Source: Chloroflexota bacterium (GTDB lineage Bacteria; Chloroflexota; Anaerolineae; SpSt-313). From it: a DNA stretch of 64,000 nucleotides. The translations under genes and the position numbers were made by a program. Each line of letters begins with the position of its first letter. The first letter of the stretch is position 1. The notes under the pieces are model-generated. The model saw only the letters and a list, made by a program, of their open reading frames with translations. It was not told the origin of the DNA and did not search any database. Positions 1-6,512 of this stretch are shown here, piece after piece. The DNA lies in contig JAKPJZ010000250.1 of the NCBI GenBank assembly GCA_029553955.1, positions 62,001-126,000 of the forward strand. The letters run 5' to 3'.

Positions 1-331
1 TGAGCACCATCCCGGCCGAGACGACGCCGCAGTTGTTCCAGCCCTGGTATTCGTGGCTCATGGGCAAAAGCAGCTCGCGCTCGGCTGGCGGCGTCGGCGT
101 GGCCGTTGCCGTGGGGGTACGTGTGGCGGTCGCCGTCCGCGTGGCGGTCGGCGTGGCCGTGGCGGATGGCGTCGCTGTCGGCGCAGGCGTCTGCGTCGCG
201 GCGATGGCTCGGGCCGTGGGCGCGGCTGTTGGCCGGGACGGCCCGCAGGCGGAGGCCGCCAGCGCCAGGAAGGCAGCGCCGGCGAGGCCGGCGGCGCGCA
301 GGCGCGCGGCAAGCAGCGGGCGAGTCAGCAC
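1..331 (-). CDS. Lipoprotein with C39-like cysteine peptidase domain (3' end outside window)
   Basis: Reading on the minus strand from a GTG at 331 there is a lipoprotein signal: an Arg-containing start, a hydrophobic stretch and a lipobox ending LAASAC (Cys near residue 29). A low-complexity linker of repeated TPTAT/TATRT units follows, then SHEYQGWNNCGVVSAG. The YQ.WNNCG pattern is the start of the peptidase C39-like family, with the Cys as predicted nucleophile. The protein should be membrane-anchored outside the cell with the linker as a spacer. A purine-rich AGAGGA lies about 8 bases before the GTG, and third positions are strongly GC. The catalytic His and the C-terminus lie beyond base 1, so activity cannot be judged. 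Confidence 0.8.
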   Translation of the reverse strand, partial: MLTRPLLAARLRAAGLAGAAFLALAASACGPSRPTAAPTARAIAATQTPAPTATPSATATPTATRTATATRTPTATATPTPPAERELLLPMSHEYQGWNNCGVVSAGMVL

Positions 332-442
332 GTGGGCGTTCCTCTTCTGACGTGTAGGTGAGGCGGTGCGCCAGTGGAGCCGGCGCGGCAGCCAGGTGCT
401 GATTATACTGCATGTGCCAAGAGCTGTCACAATTGGCTGCGG

Positions 443-494
443 GGCGGGGAGACACCTGACAGGTCTCCGGAGACCTGTCAGGTGTCTCCCCGCC
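443..494. repeat. 52-bp perfect palindrome, CCTGACAGGTCTCC family, copy 1
   Basis: Two 26-bp arms meet with no loop. The core ACCTGACAGGTCTCC and its complement recur at 4423-4470, 5051-5092 and 25926-25966. It lies upstream of the divergent lipoprotein gene and has no T run, so I read it as a dispersed palindromic repeat rather than a simple terminator. Confidence 0.9.
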
Positions 495-547
495 ACCCGC
501 TCTCCGGCACTACGAACGGGGCCACCGGCGACATTGGGATAGACCCT

Positions 548-820
548 TCAGGGCGCGGCGATGGGGCCGGAGGGCAGGGGGCCGCTGCGGGCGCGGTCGA
601 TGCGTAGGCCCGCGCCGGCGACGTGATAGACGTAGGGCTCGCGTTCGTACTGCTGGGTGACGATGCAGCCGCTCGTCAGCACCTGCGCGCATGACTGGCC
701 CGGCTCGGGCAGGCCCAGGCTGGTGTCGGGCCAGGTGTGCGGCTCGAAAACGCTGTTGCCCTGCCCCCAGCACGGGCAGCGCCAGTGGATGCAACCTCGC
801 TCTTGCGCATTCCTTGACAA
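548..820 (-). pseudogene. Remnant of an unrecognised protein-coding gene (C-terminal fragment)
   Basis: From about 792 down to the TGA at 548 the minus strand reads with strong GC at third positions and a protein-like composition (HWRCPCWGQGNS near the start, YEREPYVYHVAGAG near the end). The only start in frame is a TTG at 820 without a convincing ribosome site, and codon use changes abruptly before about 792. This fits the 3' end of a gene whose 5' part is lost. I do not recognise the family. It could also be a genuine small protein of about 90 residues. Confidence 0.35.
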
Positions 821-842
821 GGTCTGCCTTTTCGGCTAAGAT
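814..842 (+). promoter_or_regulatory. Candidate sigma-70 promoter for the sugar importer
   Basis: TTGACA at 814-819, a 17-base spacer, and TAAGAT at 837-842. It points towards the sugar-binding protein gene that starts at 1204, which would give a leader of about 350 bases. Confidence 0.5.
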
Positions 843-1203
843 GGTGTTTAGCACAATAAGCAAGATAGACCCCTTGAACTGCGGGCATAGGAGCCCGCTC
901 TGCTGTTTTTCGGATGGGCTGAAAGAAGATCACGGCCTCGTTGTCACGCCAGCACCACTCCTTGGCCCCAATTCCGAGTACCGGTCCCGGCAACCAGCGC
1001 ATCATGTGTATGCACCAGAACGCGCATCAAGGCGATGCACGCATGCTGAGTGAACAGCACCTGGAAGGCACGTCACAGGTGGGCCTTCTATCACCTCCAG
1101 CCCAGTACTCGCACGCACAGAAGGGGGGTGATGCCGCGCTGCCACTGCGCTGATATCGTGCTCGTTGGGTTTCCGTCGCATTAGGACTAGGGAGGAGAGT
1201 CAC
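843..1203 (+). other. Long non-coding leader before the sugar importer
   Basis: No credible gene. A GCGGGC/GCCCGC stem at 881-898 is followed by five T residues at 906-910, a weak terminator or attenuator shape. The rest is of mixed composition up to the GGAGGAG ribosome site before 1204. I recognise no known riboswitch. Confidence 0.4.
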
Positions 1204-2220
1204 ATGACACGGGTACGGAATATCCTGTTGTTGGTCGTTGTGCTCAGCCTGGCGCTTGCTGGCTGCACGCCCAAGGCGGGGCCACAGCAGCCCGCGCCGA
1301 CTCAGGCGCAGGCCCAGCCCGAGCCCACCCAGCCGCAGGTCGCCCAGAGCAAGCTGACCTTCGGCCTGGCCGTGCACTCGAACCCGGCCGAGGATGCCTT
1401 CTGGGCCGTGGTGGAAAAGGGCGCCAAGGACGCAGCGGCGACCTATGGCGTCACGCTCAAGTCGGGTGGCAACCCTGACCCCGCCGCCCAGGCGCAGTTG
1501 GTCGAGGACTATGTCGCAGCCAAGGTCGACGGCATCATCGTGTCGCTGTCGCACCCCGATGCGATGAAGGACGCCCTCAAGAAGGCTACTGACGCCGGTA
1601 TCCCGATCATCACCATCAACTCGGGCGTTGGTGTCTACAAGGAACTGGGCGCTATCGCTCACGTTGGGCAGACCGAGCTCATCGCCGGTGAGGGCGCAGG
1701 AGAAAAGTTCAACGAGGCCGGCGCCAAGAAGGTGCTCATCGTCTTCCACGAGGAGGGCAACGTCGGCCTTGAGGAGCGCGCCCAGGGCGTCGGCAACACC
1801 TTCAAGGGCACGGTGGACCGCCTCAACGCGGCCAGCACCGGCGTCCGCGATCTCGCCGGCTCGCTGGCGGCCATCCAGAACAAGCTCATCGCGACGCCTG
1901 ACATCGACGCCATCCTGACGCTCAACGCCACCATGGCCATGGCTGCCAAGGATGCGGTCAAGGCGGCCGGCGGCAAGCAGATGGTCGCGACCTTTGACGT
2001 TGGCCCCGACGCGTTGGCGGCCATCGAGAAGGGCGAGATGCTGTTCGCCATCGACCAGCAGCAGTACCTGCAGGGCTACCTGCCGATCATCGCTCTCTAC
2101 CTGTACAAGACCAACCTGAACACGATCGGCGGCGGCCTGCCGGTGCTCACCGGCCCGGGCTTTATCACCAAGGATAATGCCTCGGCGGTGAAGGCGCTGG
2201 CCGAAAAGGGGACCCGCTAG
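1204..2220 (+). CDS. Sugar ABC transporter, substrate-binding lipoprotein (RbsB/Peripla_BP_4 type)
   Basis: 338 residues. The N-terminus is a lipoprotein signal with the lipobox LALAGC (Cys21), then a Pro/Gln/Ala-rich spacer to about residue 55. The mature domain is a type I periplasmic-binding fold: LTFGLAVHSN at its start, AKVDGIIVSLSHPD, and GIPIITINSG are the usual signatures of simple-sugar binding proteins. The ATG at 1204 is preceded by GGAGGAG. It should capture a monosaccharide or polyol outside the membrane and hand it to the permease and ATPase encoded next. The exact sugar cannot be read from sequence; the nearby zinc dehydrogenase hints at a polyol or sugar that is oxidised after import. 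Confidence 0.92.
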   Translation: MTRVRNILLLVVVLSLALAGCTPKAGPQQPAPTQAQAQPEPTQPQVAQSKLTFGLAVHSNPAEDAFWAVVEKGAKDAAATYGVTLKSGGNPDPAAQAQLVEDYVAAKVDGIIVSLSHPDAMKDALKKATDAGIPIITINSGVGVYKELGAIAHVGQTELIAGEGAGEKFNEAGAKKVLIVFHEEGNVGLEERAQGVGNTFKGTVDRLNAASTGVRDLAGSLAAIQNKLIATPDIDAILTLNATMAMAAKDAVKAAGGKQMVATFDVGPDALAAIEKGEMLFAIDQQQYLQGYLPIIALYLYKTNLNTIGGGLPVLTGPGFITKDNASAVKALAEKGTR

Positions 2221-2235
2221 CCCTCACATAGTACT

Positions 2236-2381
2236 CCAGGTCGTGTTTGCAAACCGTCGTAGCCTAGGGCCTTGTGCCCGTCTTGCCGCTCCATGGCGCC
2301 GGTTTCGCCGCCCAAGACGCCCACGAAGCCGCCTACGGCGGCAAAGGGGGCTATGCTACGGGTTTGCAGACACGACCTAGG
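2236..2381. repeat. MITE-like CGTAGCC element, copy A (about 146 bp)
   Basis: Imperfect terminal inverted repeats of about 34 bp: the left end reads CCAGGTCGTGTTTGCAAACC then GTCGTAGCC, and the right end is its complement (GCTACGGGTTTGCAGACACG then ACCTAGG). The interior has CCCACGAAGCCGCC and GGCGGCAAAGGGGGC. Closely related copies lie at 25766-25902 and 63047-63318, with partial copies elsewhere. It separates the binding-protein gene from its permease. Confidence 0.85.
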
Positions 2382-2382
2382 T

Positions 2383-2509
2383 GCGGGATGGGACGGAGAC
2401 GAGCTCCAGCTCCCATCCCGCGTCTCTGCTTGGCGCGGAAAACGGGCCTATTTGCGTCTCAGAAGAAGGGGGAGGCCCCGCCCACAGCCATCTGTTGTGG
2501 GCGGGCTCC
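2383..2509 (+). terminator. Two stem-loops between binding-protein and permease genes
   Basis: GCGGGATGGGA at 2383-2393 pairs with TCCCATCCCGC at 2411-2421. CCCGCCCACA at 2477-2486 pairs with TGTGGGCGGG at 2496-2505. Neither is followed by a clear T run. They could act as partial terminators or 3'-end stabilisers so that the binding protein is made in excess over the membrane parts; that role is inference. Confidence 0.45.
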
Positions 2510-2527
2510 GACCAGGAAGGTGGAGCA

Positions 2528-3613
2528 ATGACAGGTCAGACGACGACTGCCGCTTCGCGGCGCGACGAGCGACTGGCCGAGGTTGGCTTTATCAGGGGGC
2601 TCTTCCGGCGAGTAGAGATTGGGGCGTTGATCGGCGCTGCTGTCGTCTGGCTCCTCTTTGCCCTCATCGCGCCCCAGAACTGGGTCTCGCTCACGGGCAT
2701 CGCCCGCATTCTCGACCCGGCCTCCACGATCGGCATCATGGCTATCGCCGTCGCGTTGTTGATGATCGGCGGCGAGTTTGACCTCTCGACCGGCGTCATG
2801 ACCGGGTCGTGCGGCCTGATCGCCGGCCTGCTGGCAACCCGGGCGGGCTGGCCATTGTGGGCCGGCATCCTGGCGGCCCTTGCCTTTGCCCTGGCTGTCG
2901 GCTACCTCAACGGTTTGATGGTGGTCAAGACCGGCCTGCCCAGCTTTATTGTCACCCTGGCGACCTTTTTTGTGCTCCGCGGGGCCAACGTGGGCGTCAC
3001 CCGCCTCGTGACGGAGCAAGTGTACGTCGGCAGCATCGACAAAGCGGTGGGCTTTGACGGCGCCCGCCAGTTGTTCAACACCGGCATCACAGCGTTCGGC
3101 GTCGAGTGGCGCAGTTCGATCATCTGGTGGGTCGCGCTCACGATCATTGCCAGTTGGATCCTGTTGCGCACCAAGTATGGGAGCTGGGTCTTTGCCGTCG
3201 GCGGCGATGCCAACGCGGCGCGCAACGCCGGCGTGCCGGCCAACCGGGTCAAGATCGCTCTCTTCATGGTCACGGCGCTGGCCGCGTGGCTGGTGGGCAC
3301 GATGAACATCGTGCGCCTGCGCTCGGCCGTCGCCAGCCAGGGCATTGGCCAGGAGTTCGTCTACATCATCGCCGCGTCCATCGGCGGCTGCCTCATGACC
3401 GGCGGCTATGGCTCGGTCATCGGGGCCTCGCTCGGCGCCATCATCTTTGGCATGGCCCAGGTGGGCATCGTGTTTGCCGGCTGGGATACCGACTGGTTCT
3501 ACAGCTTCCTGGGCGTGATGCTGCTCGCGGCCGTGCTGGTAAACAACTATACTCGCAAGCATGCCGAGCAGATCAGCGTGGCCGCGGCCAAGGCGCGGAC
3601 GGAGGAGGAGTGA
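2528..3613 (+). CDS. Sugar ABC transporter permease (RbsC/BPD_transp_2 type)
   Basis: 361 residues, a polytopic inner-membrane protein. A basic cytoplasmic head precedes the first membrane helix at about 30-50. The family motif appears as GGEFDLSTG (residues 81-89), equivalent to GGIDLSVG in ribose permeases. About nine hydrophobic segments follow, ending in a Lys/Arg-rich tail. The ATG at 2528 has GGAAGGTGG upstream. The stop is four bases before the ATPase start, so the two are translationally coupled. It forms the channel for the sugar bound by the upstream lipoprotein. Confidence 0.93.
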   Translation: MTGQTTTAASRRDERLAEVGFIRGLFRRVEIGALIGAAVVWLLFALIAPQNWVSLTGIARILDPASTIGIMAIAVALLMIGGEFDLSTGVMTGSCGLIAGLLATRAGWPLWAGILAALAFALAVGYLNGLMVVKTGLPSFIVTLATFFVLRGANVGVTRLVTEQVYVGSIDKAVGFDGARQLFNTGITAFGVEWRSSIIWWVALTIIASWILLRTKYGSWVFAVGGDANAARNAGVPANRVKIALFMVTALAAWLVGTMNIVRLRSAVASQGIGQEFVYIIAASIGGCLMTGGYGSVIGASLGAIIFGMAQVGIVFAGWDTDWFYSFLGVMLLAAVLVNNYTRKHAEQISVAAAKARTEEE

Positions 3614-3617
3614 CCCG

Positions 3618-4421
3618 ATGCGAGAGCCAATACTCGAAGTCCGCAACGTCACCAAGCTCTTTGGCAGCGTTATTGCCCTGAGTGGGGTCTCGGCCTGCGT
3701 CTACCCTGGCGAGGTCACCTGCCTGCTGGGTGACAACGGCGCCGGCAAGTCCACGCTGATCAAGGTCCTCTGTGGTGTGTACCAGCCCGATGAGGGCCAA
3801 CTGCTCTTTGAGGGGCAGCCGGTCACCCTCAACTCGCCGCGCGAGGCCCTGGAGCGCGGCATCGCCACGGTGTACCAGGACCTGTCGCTCATCCCGCTCA
3901 TGCCCGTCTGGCGCAACTTTTTCCTCGGCATCGAGCCCGAGAGGCGCTTGGGCCCGATCAAGCAGTACGATATCGCTACGGCCAAGCGCATCGTGCGCGA
4001 AGAGCTCGGCCGCATGGGGATCGACGTGCGCGACCCCGATCAGCCGGTGGGCACCATGTCGGGCGGCGAGCGCCAGTGCATCGCCATCAGCCGCGCGGTC
4101 TACTTTGGGGCCAAAGTCCTCATCCTCGACGAGCCGACGGCCTCGCTGGGCGTCAAGCAGGCCGGCATCGTGCTGCACTATATCGTGCAGGCCAAGCGCC
4201 GTGGCCTGGGGGTCATCTTTATCACTCACAACCCGAACCACGCCTACCCGGTGGGCGACCACTTTATCATCCTGCGCCGCGGCCACGTCCTCGGCGATTA
4301 TCACAAGGACGAAGTGCCGCAGCAGGACCTGATCAACCTCATGGCCGGCGGCGAGGACCTGATCAAGCTTCAGCAAGAGCTGGCGGACCTGCTCGATGAC
4401 CAGCCGGTCGAGTCGCAGTAG
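3618..4421 (+). CDS. Sugar ABC transporter ATP-binding protein (single domain, FrcA-like)
   Basis: 267 residues with one complete ABC domain: Walker [10 protein letters not shown] (38-46), Q-loop YQD (86-88), signature MSGGERQ (147-153), Walker B VLILDEP (167-173) and the switch His204 in FITHN. Most ribose- or xylose-type importers have a tandem-duplicated ATPase of about 500 residues; this one has a single domain, as in FrcA-type fructose importers, and should work as a dimer. It starts four bases after the permease stop with GGAGGAG inside the permease end. A CCTGACAGG palindrome follows directly after its TAG. Confidence 0.93.
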   Translation: MREPILEVRNVTKLFGSVIALSGVSACVYPGEVTCLLGDNGAGKSTLIKVLCGVYQPDEGQLLFEGQPVTLNSPREALERGIATVYQDLSLIPLMPVWRNFFLGIEPERRLGPIKQYDIATAKRIVREELGRMGIDVRDPDQPVGTMSGGERQCIAISRAVYFGAKVLILDEPTASLGVKQAGIVLHYIVQAKRRGLGVIFITHNPNHAYPVGDHFIILRRGHVLGDYHKDEVPQQDLINLMAGGEDLIKLQQELADLLDDQPVESQ

Positions 4422-4422
4422 G

Positions 4423-4470
4423 CGGCAGCAAACCTGACAGGTCTCCGCAGACCTGTCAGGTTTGCTGCCG
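4423..4470. repeat. CCTGACAGGTCTCC palindrome, copy 2
   Basis: 22-bp perfect arms with a CCGC loop, starting one base after the ATPase stop codon. It may serve as a terminator or mRNA-end stem although no T run follows. Confidence 0.9.
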
Positions 4471-4480
4471 GGGTCCGCAC

Positions 4481-5047
4481 ATGAGCAGACGAAGCGTTGT
4501 GGACACTATCCTGCGCCTGGCCGTGCTGCTGGCCATCGCGTTGGTGGTGCAATCATCTCTGCCGGCGCGGCGCCCGCCCCGCCTCATCGTAGAGAGCTCG
4601 GTCGATGCCGGTTTCGCCGCCCTGGCACAGGGGACCTGGCAGCAGTTCCTGGCCGTCTTCGGTGCCAGGCAGGGCTGCTTTGGTGACGTCCGGCTGCGGG
4701 CGGCCTGGGCGCTCGACAGCCGGGCGGGCTACGACCCCGATACGGCTACCGTCACCGTCGAGGTGCCGGGCACGCCGGCCATGCTGCAGAGCGCCCTGGT
4801 GCACGAGTGGGCGCACCATGTCGAGTTCCAATGCCCCGAGCAGCAGGCGCTGCGGCCGGCCTTCCTCGCGGCGCAGCGCCTGCCGGCCGATACGCCCTGG
4901 CGGCCCGACCTGCAGGCTGAAAGCGCCTCTGAGCAGTATGCCGAGGCGACGGTCGAGCTCGTGCTGGGCCGGCGCCCCATCCCCACCAAGGCCCACGTCA
5001 GCAACGAGGCGGTGGCTGTCATCGCGCGCTGGGCCGCTGGCGAATGA
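4481..5047 (+). CDS. Small exported or membrane-anchored protein with HExxH zinc-protease motif
   Basis: 188 residues. Residues 8-27 form one hydrophobic segment after an Arg-rich start (signal anchor or signal peptide). H108-E109-W-A-H112 is an HExxH motif, the usual zinc and catalytic site of zincin peptidases, preceded by a run of small and hydrophobic residues (MLQSALV) as in such helices. A Glu in SEQYAEA (residues 150-156) could be the third ligand. Two Cys (66 and 118) might pair outside the cell. I do not recognise the family and the substrate is unknown. It lies between the sugar importer and a dehydrogenase, with palindromes on both sides, so it may be transcribed alone. Confidence 0.75.
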   Translation: MSRRSVVDTILRLAVLLAIALVVQSSLPARRPPRLIVESSVDAGFAALAQGTWQQFLAVFGARQGCFGDVRLRAAWALDSRAGYDPDTATVTVEVPGTPAMLQSALVHEWAHHVEFQCPEQQALRPAFLAAQRLPADTPWRPDLQAESASEQYAEATVELVLGRRPIPTKAHVSNEAVAVIARWAAGE

Positions 5048-5050
5048 TGG

Positions 5051-5092
5051 CGGCAGACCTGACAGGTCTCCGAAGACCTGTCGGGTTTGCCG
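5051..5092. repeat. CCTGACAGGTCTCC palindrome, copy 3
   Basis: CGGCAGACCTGACAGGTCT pairs with AGACCTGTCGGGTTTGCCG, with one or two mismatches. It lies 3 bases after one stop codon and 18 bases before the next start. Confidence 0.88.
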
Positions 5093-5110
5093 CGCAACAG
5101 GAGGATCGTA

Positions 5111-6268
5111 GTGTCCAAAGTCAAGGCTGTCGTCTTTGTCGGGCCGGGGCAGATGGAGGTCCGCGAATACCCCATCCCCCGCCTCGAAGATGGGGCGATG
5201 CTGCTCAAGGTCGAGATGTCGGGCATCTGCGGCACCGACAAGCACACCTTCCGGGGCGAGGTGCTGCAGTATGCCGGCACGGCGGCGGAGATGCGCACCC
5301 CCTTCCCCATCATCCCTGGCCATGAGAATGTCGGCATCGTCGCCGGCATCAGCCCCAGCGCGCGCAAGCGGCTCGAGTTCGACGGCCAGCCGCTCGCCGA
5401 GGGCGACCGGGTGGTCATGTGCCCCGATATCGTCTGCGGCCGCTGCTACCCCTGCCGCTATGGGGCGGGCTATCTGTGGTGCGATAACATGCGCAGCTAT
5501 GGCAACAGCTTTTCCTGCGCCGAGCCACCGCATCTCATGGGTGGCTGGGCCGAGTACATGTACATCCGCCCCGATACCTTTGTCTACAAGGTGCCCGATG
5601 GCATTCCGCCGCGCATCGCCGTGCTTGCCGAGCTGTTTGCCTGCGCCTGGAGCCTCGAAAAGGCCAAAGAGTTCTATGCCATGGACGGCGAGGGCTTTCA
5701 GGCGGGCGGCACCGTCGTTGTGCAGGGCGTCGGCCCACTCGGCATTCTGCACGTGATCAAAGCGCGCCTGATGGGGGCCGGCGAGATCATCGCCATCGAC
5801 AGGTCCGACCTGCGCCTGGGCCTGGCCGCCAAATGCGGCGCCGGCGTCTGCATCAACGCCGCCAACACGACGGCCGAGCAGCGCATCGAGCAGGTGCGCA
5901 GCCTGACCCGCGGGCGCGGGGCCAACGTCGTCGCCGAATGTGTCGGCCTGGCCGATGCGGTGCTCGAAGGGCTCGAAATGGTGCAGAAGGGCGGGGTGTA
6001 CATCGAGGCGGGCAATTTCGTCGAGACCGGCACCGTCGAGATCAGCCCACACCGGCACCTGTGCGCCAAGAACATCCGCCTCGTGGGCGCCGCCAACCAC
6101 CCGGTGACGGCCTATGCCCCGGCGCTCAGGCTGATGCAGGCGTACAAGGATCTCATTCCCTTTGGCGAGATCGTAACCCACGAGTATCCGCTCGACAAGG
6201 CCGCCGAGGCGATGCGGAAATCGCTGAGCGGCGATTCCATGAAAGTCGTCTTCGCCCCCGGCCGGTGA
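5111..6268 (+). CDS. Zinc-dependent medium-chain dehydrogenase (alcohol/polyol type)
   Basis: 385 residues. The start is the GTG at 5111 behind AGGAGG; a possible upstream extension would run into the palindrome. Catalytic zinc ligands are Cys40 in GICGTDKH and His71-Glu72 in GHENVG. The structural zinc lobe is C109-x2-C-x2-C-x8-C. The Rossmann domain carries VQGVGPLG (about 204-211), then IIAIDRSD, with Asp230 favouring NAD over NADP. The pattern is that of threonine, sorbitol or inositol-type dehydrogenases. Next to the sugar importer, it probably oxidises the imported polyol or a derivative. The substrate is not deducible. Confidence 0.9.
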   Translation: MSKVKAVVFVGPGQMEVREYPIPRLEDGAMLLKVEMSGICGTDKHTFRGEVLQYAGTAAEMRTPFPIIPGHENVGIVAGISPSARKRLEFDGQPLAEGDRVVMCPDIVCGRCYPCRYGAGYLWCDNMRSYGNSFSCAEPPHLMGGWAEYMYIRPDTFVYKVPDGIPPRIAVLAELFACAWSLEKAKEFYAMDGEGFQAGGTVVVQGVGPLGILHVIKARLMGAGEIIAIDRSDLRLGLAAKCGAGVCINAANTTAEQRIEQVRSLTRGRGANVVAECVGLADAVLEGLEMVQKGGVYIEAGNFVETGTVEISPHRHLCAKNIRLVGAANHPVTAYAPALRLMQAYKDLIPFGEIVTHEYPLDKAAEAMRKSLSGDSMKVVFAPGR

Positions 6269-6290
6269 CGCCACGCCCAACGTAACCCTC

Positions 6291-6370
6291 AGGGAGGGGT
6301 TTTGGGAGGCTGACGCCGTTGCCCGGCCCGCAGGCCGGGCAACGGCGTCAGCCTCCCAAAACCCCTCCCT
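6291..6370. repeat. Long perfect hairpin, 38-bp arms
   Basis: AGGGAGGGGTTTTGGGAGG opens a 38-bp arm that pairs perfectly with the second arm around a CGCA loop. It lies 22 bases after the dehydrogenase stop. The outer arm with G run plus TTTT resembles hairpins at 19418, 23777, 34582 and 36305. Confidence 0.95.
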
Positions 6371-6427
6371 GCCCCCCGAGCACACCCTTTCACATACCCT
6401 TTATGCTCCCTTTACGCTGCAGCCCGC

Positions 6428-6447
6428 AGAGCATTGTATAATGCTCT
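6428..6447. promoter_or_regulatory. Palindromic operator candidate containing a TATAAT box
   Basis: AGAGCATT-GTAT-AATGCTCT is a perfect 8-bp inverted repeat whose centre includes TATAAT (6437-6442), a likely -10 box for the beta-helix gene. The best -35 candidate, TTTACG at 6411, is 20 bases away, so the promoter may need an activator. A regulator binding the palindrome would cover the -10 box. Confidence 0.55.
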
Positions 6448-6448
6448 C

Positions 6449-6470
6449 AAGGTATATATTTGTATACCTT
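6449..6470. promoter_or_regulatory. Second palindromic operator candidate
   Basis: AAGGTATA-TATTTG-TATACCTT is a perfect 8-bp inverted repeat in an AT-rich island, directly after the first palindrome and about 43 bases before the next start codon. It has the look of a dimeric regulator site. No regulator gene is adjacent. Confidence 0.55.
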
Positions 6471-6512
6471 TGCCACCCGGCCGCGGTTGCGCATGTAGAA
6501 GGGAGGGACGAC

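Noticed and set aside
33..350. Plus-strand Val/Gly/Ala repeat protein
   Set aside because: It is the antisense of the Thr/Ala/Pro linker of the minus-strand lipoprotein, which has a signal peptide and a ribosome site.
843..1203. Riboswitch in the sugar-operon leader
   Set aside because: Only one short stem with a weak T run is visible, with no match to a riboswitch core I know.
6291..6370. Long hairpins as ordinary rho-independent terminators
   Set aside because: Arms of 24-50 bp are far longer than needed and no T run follows; termination may be a side effect but does not explain the shared flanks.
4553..6385. Long minus-strand open frame opposite the dehydrogenase gene
   Set aside because: It is the mirror of a GC-rich gene on the other strand; its protein is rich in Gly/Ala/Arg/His with no domain, whereas the plus strand encodes clear zinc-dehydrogenase motifs.
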